Source of the DNA: a bacterium
GTDB lineage: Bacteria; Chlamydiota; Chlamydiia; Chlamydiales; 2-12-FULL-49-11
Length of the DNA: 17,296 bases
NCBI GenBank assembly: GCA_022600215.1
Contig: JAHZKV010000010.1
Coordinates: 1 to 17,296, forward strand
Direction of reading: 5' to 3'
The translations under genes were made by a program, and so were the position numbers. The notes below the pieces were generated by a model. That model was given only the letters and a program-made list of their open reading frames with translations. It was not told where the DNA came from and ran no database searches. Shown one piece after another: positions 6,562 through 13,683 of this stretch. The first letter of the stretch is position 1; each line of letters opens with the position of its first letter.

Positions 6562-7284
6562 TTAATTTGTTTGGAGATCCGCTGCGGAGGCTTTGTCAAG
6601 AACCCATAGTACTTTGGAGTGATCACACCTTACTCTACCGGAGGGGTAGGTATCGTTTATGTCTTTAAAGACTTTGGAAATCATCTCTCTTTTTCCTTCC
6701 CCAGTCGCTAGAAACATAATGTTTTTCGCTTTTTTTAGCAGCGGGAAAGTGAAGGTGATCCGCACCGTGTTTTTTTGTGGAACTTCGTTTTCCACAACAA
6801 GGCGAGAGGTTTCATCGAGAGCTTTGGTGCCAGGGAAGAGGGAGGCGGTATGGCCATCATCACCCATACCAAGGAGGATGAGATCAAAGCGCTCTTCTGG
6901 AATTTCTTTTTTGATCAACTCTTCATATTCTTTGGCTCCTTTTGCAGGGTCGCTTTCCCCTTTCATCCGAAAGATCTGATTTTTTGGAATGGGGAGTGCT
7001 TCAAAACCAGAGGTGATAGCCATATGGTAGTTGCTATCTTGATCGGTAGGTGGAACAGTTCTTTCATCGCTAAAAAAGAGTTTTACTTTGCTCCAATCAA
7101 GGCTATCTTTGCATTCTTTTAGTTTTCCATATAGTGCTTTTGGGGTAGATCCACCGGAGAGAGCTACGCTAAAAGAGCCATGTTCTTCGATGGCTTTTTT
7201 TGCCGCTTCCAAAAAGAAGCTTTTTGCAAATTCTACGGGATCTTCTGGTACAATGATGGCTCGCATAGCGCTTTCAAAACTCAT
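6562..7284 (-). CDS. pgl: 6-phosphogluconolactonase
   Basis: Hydrolyses 6-phosphogluconolactone to 6-phosphogluconate, second step of the oxidative pentose phosphate pathway; cytoplasmic. Bacterial DevB/Pgl type of 240 aa, normal length. Visible blocks: ALSGGSTPKALY (41-52), FFSDERTVPPTDQDSNY (70-86), and LLGMGDDGHTASLFPG (137-152), the last with the conserved GxGxDGHxASLFP. The ATG at 7282-7284 overlaps the opcA stop as ATGA, the hallmark of translational coupling; a TTG two codons upstream is less likely. Last gene of the zwf-opcA-pgl operon; converges with the short ORF that follows the EndoU-like pair. Confidence 0.95.
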   Translation of the reverse strand: MSFESAMRAIIVPEDPVEFAKSFFLEAAKKAIEEHGSFSVALSGGSTPKALYGKLKECKDSLDWSKVKLFFSDERTVPPTDQDSNYHMAITSGFEALPIPKNQIFRMKGESDPAKGAKEYEELIKKEIPEERFDLILLGMGDDGHTASLFPGTKALDETSRLVVENEVPQKNTVRITFTFPLLKKAKNIMFLATGEGKREMISKVFKDINDTYPSGRVRCDHSKVLWVLDKASAADLQTN

Positions 7285-8381
7285 GAGCAAATAATTCCTG
7301 TGTTTAATTTTCCAATTAGTTTAAGGCTAGCTAGAAAGTCCTTGCTAGTCTCTCTTGAATAGATTTCTCCTGACATAGAAGTTCCTGTTCCTTCATTGGT
7401 GATAGGGTAAGTCATCGCAACTTCGCAGTGATCATTTTTGCAGTAAGAAATTTTGATTAGTTGATAAGCTGTGGCATCTCTTAAGAAGTTGATAGCTCTT
7501 TGACCACTTTTAATTTCTATGCCAGTTAGTCTTCCAGGATAGAGGTCTTCATTTGCAGCGCTCCCTTCTAGACAGATAAGATGTTCTCCTTTACTGGAGG
7601 TGTAGGTAATATGTACCTTGCCTTCTTCACAGGAGACCTCTTTAAATTCCCAGCCTAATTTTTCCGCAATCCATCCTTGCATGTAGGTGGCCTGGATTTT
7701 ATTATGTCGGAAGCTATCGGTTGCATGGGTATTGTAGGTGATGTGGATCTTTTTTGCTTCTAGAAGCGTTTGGTGATTTTCTGGAGAGGCAAACACTTTA
7801 CAAAGCATACGTCTCCAAGGGGTAAATCTCGCCCAGTTTAAATCTCCAATAGAAGTATGTTCTTCTTTAATGGTATCAATATATTTGGCAAATTCACTCA
7901 TGTGTTCCATACATTCAGAGTCAAAGATGATACGTAAAGGGAGTTTATCTAGTTTTAAGGTAGTGGGGGTATCTTTCAGGGCGATGTCTTTGGAAAAAAG
8001 GAGGTAGATAGGGAGGTCTGGGATCACGTGAGGAGTGACTAGGTAAGAAATGCGCTCTTTATAGGAAGAGCTCACATCAAATTCAATAAATTCGCAGAAA
8101 AAACCCTCATTTTCTCCTTCTGGTTTAAGAGCAGAGACTCTTGTTTCTAAATGATCGCCTTGCTTTTGTAGTTCTTTGATAAAGATGATACGGCATGGGA
8201 ATTTTTTGATCAAAGAGATGCAAAGAGATTTAAGATAGTCCACACGCTCATTTTCTTCACAAAAGATAACCAAGTTAAATAGGGAAGCTTTGATGACACC
8301 TGTTTTTTGCTCTTGTTCAAAAAGAGAAAGGAGTGTCTTTTCTATCTCACCAGGGGAGGTGGATGTTATACCATTTTCCAT
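7281..8381 (-). CDS. opcA: OpcA-like glucose-6-phosphate dehydrogenase assembly protein
   Basis: OpcA-family protein, known best from cyanobacteria and actinobacteria as an allosteric/assembly partner that activates glucose-6-phosphate dehydrogenase. Family landmarks: SLFNLVIFCE (33-42), FPCRIIFI (61-68), PDLPIYLLFS (121-130), LPLRIIFDSE (147-156) and the signature DLNWARFTPWR (180-190). Length 366 aa, typical. Its start lies inside the end of zwf (16-bp overlap) and its stop overlaps the pgl ATG by 4 bp, so the three genes are translationally coupled and functionally linked. Cytoplasmic. Assignment rests on motif recognition and on position next to zwf. Confidence 0.85.
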   Translation of the reverse strand: MENGITSTSPGEIEKTLLSLFEQEQKTGVIKASLFNLVIFCEENERVDYLKSLCISLIKKFPCRIIFIKELQKQGDHLETRVSALKPEGENEGFFCEFIEFDVSSSYKERISYLVTPHVIPDLPIYLLFSKDIALKDTPTTLKLDKLPLRIIFDSECMEHMSEFAKYIDTIKEEHTSIGDLNWARFTPWRRMLCKVFASPENHQTLLEAKKIHITYNTHATDSFRHNKIQATYMQGWIAEKLGWEFKEVSCEEGKVHITYTSSKGEHLICLEGSAANEDLYPGRLTGIEIKSGQRAINFLRDATAYQLIKISYCKNDHCEVAMTYPITNEGTGTSMSGEIYSRETSKDFLASLKLIGKLNTGIICS

Positions 8382-9907
8382 TTCCTGCCCTCATTTCTTA
8401 GCAGCATCTCCGAAGCGATAGGGCCCCATGATCCTGCATTATAAAAATCTTCTTCTTGAAAAGTCTTTTCTTGCCAGCGCTCAATAATTGGAGTGATAAA
8501 TTTCCAAGAGTAGATGGACTCATCTACATGAGCAAATAAGGTGTTATCTCCCATAATACAATCATGAATTAAGCGTTCATAGGCTTCAGGGACACTTTTT
8601 CCAAAGAAGTTGTCATATTGGAAATCCATCGTAACAGGCTGGATGATATTGGCAGTACCCGGAACTTTACTATTACAGGCAATACTAATCCCTTCGTTTG
8701 GTTGGATACGAAAAATAAAGCAGTTAGGAGCATTGAATTCATCTTTGTTGAATAAAATTCCTGGAGGGCGCTTAAACATGACACATATTTCGGTAGTTCT
8801 TTTTGGAAGGCGTTTTCCTGCACGGATATAAATAGGTACTCCTGCCCAGCGCCAGTTGTCAATAGATAGACGCATAGCGGCAAAGGTTTCCACATTGGAC
8901 TCAGGATTTACTTTCTCTTCTTGACGATAGGCTTTTACAGCTTCACCATCTACAAAGCCTTCTTTGTATTGGCCCCGAATAGCAAATTGATCAATCTCAT
9001 TTTCTTTGTAGTGGCGAATAGCGCTTACCAGTTTTACCTTTTCTTCACGGATGCTATCGGCAGATAAAGATGATGGAGGTTCCATTGTCACGAGGGATAA
9101 GACCTGCATCAAGTGATTTTGGATGATATCTCGAACCAGTCCTGCTGATTCATAAAAATCCCCTCGACTTTCAATACCTATGCTCTCTCCCACGGTAATT
9201 TGGATATTATCAACGTAGCGGTTATTCCACAGACCTTCAAAGATAGCATTGCTAAAGCGGAAGACTAACAGGTTTTGAACCGTTTCTTTTCCCAGGTAGT
9301 GATCAATTCGGTAAATTTGATTTTCAGCAAGGTTTTTGGTCATTTCAGATTGCAAGTCAAGAGCAGAATTAAGATCTCGGCCAAAAGGTTTTTCAATAAT
9401 TACGCGAGAAAAGCGGGAGTCATCGTGATCATCATAGATGAGACCATTTTGCTGTAACTTTTCCGTAATAGGGCTGAAGTAAGTGGGCTGTACAGATAAG
9501 TAGTAGACTCTGTTTCCCATTGTTCCATACTTTTTATCTAGATCTTCTAAGAAAGGGGCTAAATTTTTGTAGCCATTATCATCATCAAAGTTGGAAGCAA
9601 AATAGAAGAGTTTTTCGGTAAATGCTTCTAGCTCTTTTGCTTCTGTTTTGGTGCGAGAGTATTTTTTGATATGCTCTGTCATCTCTGCTCGAAACTCTTC
9701 ATGAGTTTTTTCTCTTCGTGCAAAACCAACGCAGACAAAATTTGCGGGCAAGAGCCCATCATCCATTAGATTATAAAGAGCGGGGATTAGCTTTTTTCCC
9801 GTAAGGTCTCCTGATGCTCCAAAGATTACTAAGATACATGGATTAGGAGTTTTTTCATTTCCACTTTCGTTAAAAAGTCCTTCTGGAAGTTTTTCTTTCT
9901 CTGACAT
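8366..9907 (-). CDS. zwf: glucose-6-phosphate 1-dehydrogenase
   Basis: Oxidises glucose 6-phosphate to 6-phosphogluconolactone with reduction of NADP+, first step of the oxidative pentose phosphate pathway. The nucleotide-binding motif is IFGASGDLTGKK (28-39), then EKPFGRDL (172-179) and the active-site block RIDHYLGKE (200-208), which contains the catalytic His and the substrate-binding Lys. 513 aa, normal for the bacterial enzyme. The first 20 residues are a short charged extension before the Rossmann fold. First gene of the zwf-opcA-pgl operon. The ATG is preceded by a weak purine stretch only, but upstream in-frame alternatives are not needed for the family length. Confidence 0.97.
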   Translation of the reverse strand: MSEKEKLPEGLFNESGNEKTPNPCILVIFGASGDLTGKKLIPALYNLMDDGLLPANFVCVGFARREKTHEEFRAEMTEHIKKYSRTKTEAKELEAFTEKLFYFASNFDDDNGYKNLAPFLEDLDKKYGTMGNRVYYLSVQPTYFSPITEKLQQNGLIYDDHDDSRFSRVIIEKPFGRDLNSALDLQSEMTKNLAENQIYRIDHYLGKETVQNLLVFRFSNAIFEGLWNNRYVDNIQITVGESIGIESRGDFYESAGLVRDIIQNHLMQVLSLVTMEPPSSLSADSIREEKVKLVSAIRHYKENEIDQFAIRGQYKEGFVDGEAVKAYRQEEKVNPESNVETFAAMRLSIDNWRWAGVPIYIRAGKRLPKRTTEICVMFKRPPGILFNKDEFNAPNCFIFRIQPNEGISIACNSKVPGTANIIQPVTMDFQYDNFFGKSVPEAYERLIHDCIMGDNTLFAHVDESIYSWKFITPIIERWQEKTFQEEDFYNAGSWGPIASEMLLRNEGRKWKMV

Positions 9908-9937
9908 AAAACCAGCCCTTTTATTTTCTACTCTATG

Positions 9938-9965
9938 TTTATAAGCTATCGCTCATTAAAAGCAA
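9938..9965 (-). promoter_or_regulatory. promoter of zwf-opcA-pgl operon
   Basis: On the minus strand: TTGCTT (9965-9960), 16-bp spacer, TATAAA (9943-9938), predicted start about 25 nt before the zwf ATG. The best promoter match upstream of zwf. Confidence 0.55.
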
Positions 9966-9985
9966 CTCCTACTTCCTTTTTATTC

Positions 9986-10006
9986 AAAAATAGAAGAAGG
10001 CTCTTC
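9986..10006 (-). terminator. weak terminator before zwf promoter
   Basis: On the minus strand GAAGA-n4-TCTTC followed by TATTTTT. It lies between the end of the 114-aa membrane protein gene and the zwf promoter. The short 5-bp stem makes this only a candidate. The rest of the 190-bp gap 9908-10098 holds nothing else I can identify. Confidence 0.3.
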
Positions 10007-10098
10007 ATCGTTAAGCTTTTACATATGGTACTTGCTTATCTTAAAAAAAACTTGTACTAAATATAGAGAGAAATGCAAAAAAATTCAATTCTAATCAA

Positions 10099-10443
10099 CT
10101 AGTCTGTCATGAATTCTACAATACCAATAATTTTCTCTAGAGATTTTAAGGTAACGACTTCCGTTATGGAGTATATCGCTGCGGCACCAAAGGCAATGAA
10201 CTTTATTGAATTAGTCAGGGCTTGTAGATTGAATGGGAGATAGGGAGAAGTAATTTTGATAAAAAGTATAGCTATACATGTTACAATAATGCACTTAGCA
10301 ACATCGCATGTTTTTTTTATTGCTTGTTCCCAACTGCTTTTATTAATGCTATGTATTACTTTACACCCTTTGTATGCTATAGCTATAGATATCGGAAGAA
10401 AAAGTGCAGTTTGTAATGGGGAAGATGTGGTATGGCTGGTCAT
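10099..10443 (-). CDS. small three-helix membrane protein (114 aa)
   Basis: Unrecognised hydrophobic protein with three probable membrane segments (about residues 10-24, 49-65 and 80-94) and a short charged tail. Between helices 1 and 2 lies YKGCKVIHSI (24-33) and then KKT (43-45); the 161-aa protein further along has GAKVLH and KKT at matching spacing, which suggests common ancestry. The paired hydrophobic hairpin recalls chlamydial inclusion-membrane (Inc) proteins, but this is shape only. A clear Shine-Dalgarno (AGGAG, 6 nt from the ATG) and its own candidate promoter support expression. It lies downstream of ruvX on the same strand, 81 bp apart. Confidence 0.7.
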   Translation of the reverse strand: MTSHTTSSPLQTALFLPISIAIAYKGCKVIHSINKSSWEQAIKKTCDVAKCIIVTCIAILFIKITSPYLPFNLQALTNSIKFIAFGAAAIYSITEVVTLKSLEKIIGIVEFMTD

Positions 10444-10467
10444 GAGTTACTCCTAATTAAGTCCAAT

Positions 10468-10496
10468 AGTTTATGAAAATGTAAAATTTATTTCAA
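10468..10496 (-). promoter_or_regulatory. promoter of 114-aa membrane protein gene
   Basis: On the minus strand: TTGAAA (10496-10491), 17-bp spacer, TAAACT (10473-10468), about 25 nt from the ATG. Suggests this gene is transcribed separately from ruvX. Confidence 0.45.
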
Positions 10497-10524
10497 GATG
10501 AAGAAAAGATAAGTGCATTTTTAA

Positions 10525-10947
10525 TTAGTGTATTGAGAGGAAGTCCTTAAGTATGAGCTGCGCAGCCATGGAATCTTTATATGGAATGCGCTCTTTTCTA
10601 TTTAATCCTATCTCTTTTAAGAGTTCTTCTGAGTGCTCTGAGGTAAGCCTTTCATCTACATAATGGACTGGCTTGCCTGTAAATTCTTCCAAGATTTTAC
10701 CAAAAGTTTTGACCTTTAGAGTCATATCGCTTTCTTTGCCGTCCAAAAACAGGGGAAGACCTAGGACAAATCGGTCTATGGGCTCATTGTAAGTGTCTAA
10801 GATCTTTTTGATGGTGGAAATATCATCTTTTTGAGTGGGTATGGTAGCTCCAGGAAGGGAGAAGGAGGTTCCTTTGCGACAAACGGCAAGTCCTGTACGC
10901 TTTAATCCAAAGTCAATACCAACAATAAATTCGCTTTCAATATTCAT
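10525..10947 (-). CDS. ruvX: RuvX/YqgF pre-16S rRNA nuclease
   Basis: YqgF/RuvX family RNase H-like nuclease, required for final 5' processing of 16S rRNA and formerly annotated as a Holliday junction resolvase. All acidic active-site motifs are present: GIDFGLKRTG (10-19, D12), VLGLPLFLDG (61-70), YVDERLTS (96-103, D98 and E99) and KDSMAAQLIL (124-133, D125). 140 aa, normal. Cytoplasmic. The only GGAG is 12 nt before the ATG, somewhat far, but the start agrees with the family. A housekeeping gene placed between unrelated small membrane protein genes. Confidence 0.95.
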   Translation of the reverse strand: MNIESEFIVGIDFGLKRTGLAVCRKGTSFSLPGATIPTQKDDISTIKKILDTYNEPIDRFVLGLPLFLDGKESDMTLKVKTFGKILEEFTGKPVHYVDERLTSEHSEELLKEIGLNRKERIPYKDSMAAQLILKDFLSIH

Positions 10948-10973
10948 AGACTAAAAATACTCCGAAAAAATGT

Positions 10974-11002
10974 ATTTTATCAGAGCATTTGAAAAATAGC
11001 AA
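10974..11002 (-). promoter_or_regulatory. promoter of ruvX
   Basis: On the minus strand: TTGCTA (11002-10997), 17-bp spacer, TAAAAT (10979-10974), about 27 nt before the ruvX ATG. Close to consensus. Confidence 0.55.
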
Positions 11003-11010
11003 ATTCAGTC

Positions 11011-11340
11011 CTATCTTACTCCAATAGCCCAGTAGGGTATTGCTGTAGCAAGAACCGTGTGATAAATCACAGTTTGCACAGATGGATCTTTCAAGATGGT
11101 AGGATTGCAAAATTTAACGGTATAGGTGATAGCTAAGAAAGCAGCGGTAACGAAGAGAATTTTCTTCATCACTTGCCAAGTTTTTTCCAGTAGTTGGTCG
11201 CCATTGGATTTTTGTATAAAGCGCGCGATCTTTCTCACTTCTTTTTGCCCTTCCCACACCATCATGCAGCCAAAAGCAATTGCAAGAGGGGTGGTTACGG
11301 GATAAGAGCGTGCTTTGTGTAATTGTAAAAAATTTGTCAT
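11011..11340 (-). CDS. small three-helix membrane protein (109 aa)
   Basis: Unrecognised protein of 109 residues with three probable membrane segments (about 15-29, 59-76 and 89-106) and a charged amphipathic stretch between the first two (30-58) that ends in LLEKTWQVMKK. The layout (short N-terminus, helix, charged loop of about 30 residues, helix, helix) is the same as in its two neighbours of 114 and 161 aa; sequence similarity is weak. Shine-Dalgarno AAGGG precedes the ATG. A strong terminator for the gene upstream lies only about 20 bp before this start, leaving little room for a promoter, so expression may depend on read-through. Confidence 0.65.
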   Translation of the reverse strand: MTNFLQLHKARSYPVTTPLAIAFGCMMVWEGQKEVRKIARFIQKSNGDQLLEKTWQVMKKILFVTAAFLAITYTVKFCNPTILKDPSVQTVIYHTVLATAIPYWAIGVR

Positions 11341-11360
11341 GTTGTTTCCCTTTTATTTAA

Positions 11361-11392
11361 GTAAAAAAAAAGCTGCTATTTCTAGCAGCTTT
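11361..11392 (-). terminator. intrinsic terminator after the 161-aa gene
   Basis: On the minus strand a 10-bp perfect stem (AAAGCTGCTA / TAGCAGCTTT, arms 11392-11383 and 11378-11369) with a 4-nt loop, followed by an unbroken U-tract of nine (11371 region to 11363). Textbook Rho-independent terminator. Confidence 0.85.
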
Positions 11393-11408
11393 ATTAGCTT
11401 GAGCTAAT
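11393..11408. repeat. perfect inverted repeat ATTAGCT-TG-AGCTAAT
   Basis: 7-bp arms with a 2-nt centre, directly next to the terminator stem and between it and the stop of the 161-aa gene. It may strengthen termination or protect the 3' end of the transcript. Confidence 0.5.
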
Positions 11409-11428
11409 GCAAAATATACATACGTATA

Positions 11429-11914
11429 TTAAACGTCGCCATCTTCATCACCTGTTTGACCATCATCAGCATCAGCTATAGCTGATGCATTATCAAGACC
11501 ATCAGTAGCTCCAGTAGCTTCTTCTGAGCCACCATCACCACCAGCATCATCAACTGAAGCATTTCTTGCTTGGTAAGCTTGGTGTGCTTTTTGTCCAAGA
11601 ATTGTTAGTGCAAAAAGAATCGTTGCGATTGGTGCAAATTTAGCTACGTTGCTATCAAATGTTGCAACACCGACAGTTATTCTTCCAATAAGAGCGCTAC
11701 CAACTGCAACAGCAGCAGTAATACCAATCCACTTAAGTGCTGTTTTAGCTGTTTTTTTCGCTCCTTCACTTTTGTATGTATTATATGCAACGTGTAGAAC
11801 TTTTGCTCCAATCACAAGAGCTGCTGCTCCTGCTAGATAATTTTCACTGCGACAACCAGTAACTCCGAATTGTTGAGATTGTGGTAGTGCACAAGCGCTT
11901 TTTAATGCTTCCAT
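11429..11914 (-). CDS. small membrane protein with acidic tail (161 aa)
   Basis: Unrecognised protein: about 26 polar N-terminal residues, three probable membrane segments (about 27-44, 61-84 and 92-108), and an acidic Asp/Glu/Gly/Ala-rich tail (119-161, about 14 acidic and no basic residues). GAKVLHVAY (36-44) and KKT (53-55) match the GCKVIH and KKT of the 114-aa protein at the same spacing, implying a small paralogous family. Signals for strong expression are present: promoter TTTACT-17-TAGAAT, Shine-Dalgarno AAGGAGG 7 nt from the ATG, and a strong terminator directly after. An Inc-type inclusion protein or other envelope protein is possible; function unknown. Confidence 0.75.
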   Translation of the reverse strand: MEALKSACALPQSQQFGVTGCRSENYLAGAAALVIGAKVLHVAYNTYKSEGAKKTAKTALKWIGITAAVAVGSALIGRITVGVATFDSNVAKFAPIATILFALTILGQKAHQAYQARNASVDDAGGDGGSEEATGATDGLDNASAIADADDGQTGDEDGDV

Positions 11915-11945
11915 ATGTTTCCTCCTTGGGGTTTAAGAAAAGAAA

Positions 11946-11974
11946 ATTCTAAAGTTTTATGAAATATAAGTAAA
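11946..11974 (-). promoter_or_regulatory. promoter of 161-aa membrane protein gene
   Basis: On the minus strand: TTTACT (11974-11969), 17-bp spacer, TAGAAT (11951-11946), about 25-30 nt upstream of the start, followed by AAGGAGG. Confidence 0.5.
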
Positions 11975-12087
11975 GAATAAATATATTTTTTTTAGAGAGC
12001 CTTGCTGCGTGTGCAAAAGAGGTTGTTTTTAATAAAAAACGAAAGTACCATTATTTGCAAAAGAGACTATATTTTTTGGAGTTTGCA

Positions 12088-13638
12088 TTGGGAAAAGAGA
12101 GTACAAAATCATCGCTGGAAGAAAAGAGACTTGGCTTTAAAGTAGAAGTATTTCCATCACTAAAAAATGTGCAAGATGCATACTTAAAAGAAGAGGGGAA
12201 TGTGTTAAAATTGATGGCACATGAAACGCAGCATAGTCCACCGCTACGAGTTGGAGTGATGTTCTCAGGAGGACCCGCACCTGGTGGCTTAAATGTGTTG
12301 TGGGGAATGTATAAAGGGCTCAAAGAGATTCATAGTGAAAGTGTTCTTGTTGGTTTTTTAGATGGTGCAGGTGGCTTCTTAGCAGATAATCAATTGGTAA
12401 TTGGCGAAGAAGAAATTGCTACGATAAAAAACCAGGGCGGCTTTACCCTTCTTGGAACAGGTCGCACAAAAATTGAAACTGAAGAGCAAATGCAAGAGGC
12501 AGCAGCAGTAGTTAAGAAAAATCGATTGCAGGGCCTTGTTTTTATTGGCGGCGATGATACCAATACCAATGCATATCATTTAGCCAAGTATTTTGAAAAA
12601 GAAAAAGTGCGCTGTAGCGTTGTAGGAATTCCAAAGACAATTGATGGAGATTTAAAAGGGGAGGGCATAGAAGCATCTTTTGGTTTTGATACTGCCACTA
12701 AAACGTATAGCTCCATGATAGGGAATTTAAATAAAGACGCTTTATCGGCAAAAAAATATTGGTTCTTTGTAAAGTTGATGGGGCGTTCTGCTTCTCATGT
12801 AACTTTAGAGTGTGCTCTTCAAACAAGGCCAAATCTAGCATTTATTTCCGAAGAGGTACAGAAAAAGAAAACTACCCTCAAAGAGATTGTAGAAGAAGTA
12901 GCAAAAGCAGTGGTAGAGCGAGCAAAAGAGGATAAAAATTATGGTACCGTGTTAATTCCAGAAGGTCTTATTGAGGCTTGTAGTGATATGAAAGCAATGA
13001 TAGATGCGTGTAATGTAAATCGCAGTGTGGGTAAAGGGATAGAGGCTCTAACTGGTAACGAAAAAGAGCTCTTTGAATCTTTGCCTCTATCCATCCAAAA
13101 GCAGTTGCAAAAAGATTTAGATCCACATGGTAATATGCAGCTCTCTCATGTTTCAACGGATCAGCTAATAGCTGAAATGGTGGAAGAGCGTGTGAAAGAT
13201 AACGAAGCAGTAAAGTTTAAGGTAGTGCCAGTTTTCTACGGATATGATGGCAGATGTGCCTTGCCATCGAATTTTGATGCAACATATTGCTATAACCTTG
13301 GAATGATTGCGGCTATTTTAGTGCGTGATCGAAAAACTGGTTTTATGGCTGCTATCAAAAATTTACACCTTCCTGTATCTGAGTGGGATGGAATGGCAAT
13401 TCCAATTGATGGAATGATGTCAACGGAGAGGAGACATGGGAAGGAGAAATTGGTGATTGCAAAAGCATTGGTAGATTTGAAGGGAGCACCATTTAAGGAA
13501 TTTTCTAAAAAGCGGGGGAAGTGGATAAAAAGTGATGCATACTTAGCTCCTGGTCCTATTCAATTTGATGATGAGGCAAGTGCTTTTGAAAAAACGCTCA
13601 CGCTCGTTCTAGAGCGGAAAAAAAGAAGCTTCTTTTAA
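12088..13638 (+). CDS. pfp: PPi-dependent 6-phosphofructokinase
   Basis: Diphosphate:fructose-6-phosphate 1-phosphotransferase; reversibly phosphorylates fructose 6-phosphate using pyrophosphate instead of ATP, the glycolytic PFK type of Chlamydiae. Numbering from the TTG at 12088: GGPAPGG (61-67), GGDDTNTN (154-161, with Asp in place of the Gly that ATP enzymes have), PKTIDGDL (182-189, catalytic Asp) and KLMGRSASHV (229-238). 516 aa, close to the long-form family length. No in-frame ATG exists before the catalytic domain. I chose TTG 12088 because GGAG lies 6 nt upstream and because SSLEEKRLGFK just after it matches the family N-terminus. TTG 12055 would add 11 residues without a Shine-Dalgarno. 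A weak TTGTTT-17-TACCAT (12023-12051) would start transcription near 12058. The hydrolase gene follows 45 bp downstream. Confidence 0.93.
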   Translation: MGKESTKSSLEEKRLGFKVEVFPSLKNVQDAYLKEEGNVLKLMAHETQHSPPLRVGVMFSGGPAPGGLNVLWGMYKGLKEIHSESVLVGFLDGAGGFLADNQLVIGEEEIATIKNQGGFTLLGTGRTKIETEEQMQEAAAVVKKNRLQGLVFIGGDDTNTNAYHLAKYFEKEKVRCSVVGIPKTIDGDLKGEGIEASFGFDTATKTYSSMIGNLNKDALSAKKYWFFVKLMGRSASHVTLECALQTRPNLAFISEEVQKKKTTLKEIVEEVAKAVVERAKEDKNYGTVLIPEGLIEACSDMKAMIDACNVNRSVGKGIEALTGNEKELFESLPLSIQKQLQKDLDPHGNMQLSHVSTDQLIAEMVEERVKDNEAVKFKVVPVFYGYDGRCALPSNFDATYCYNLGMIAAILVRDRKTGFMAAIKNLHLPVSEWDGMAIPIDGMMSTERRHGKEKLVIAKALVDLKGAPFKEFSKKRGKWIKSDAYLAPGPIQFDDEASAFEKTLTLVLERKKRSFF

Positions 13639-13683
13639 ATAAAAAAGCTTTAAAAAAAGTCCAAAATTTCTAAGCTTTGGGCT

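Noticed and set aside
6659..7122. Plus-strand open frames of about 106 and 115 codons opposite pgl
   Set aside because: They mirror the conserved pgl reading frame and have no family features or start signals.
8569..8895. Minus-strand frame of 108 codons inside zwf
   Set aside because: Out of frame with conserved glucose-6-phosphate dehydrogenase sequence; no supporting signals.
13624..13655. Palindromic AAGAAGCTTCTT and AAAGCTTT after pfp as a terminator
   Set aside because: No loop and no following U-tract; the next gene on the same strand begins 45 bp later.
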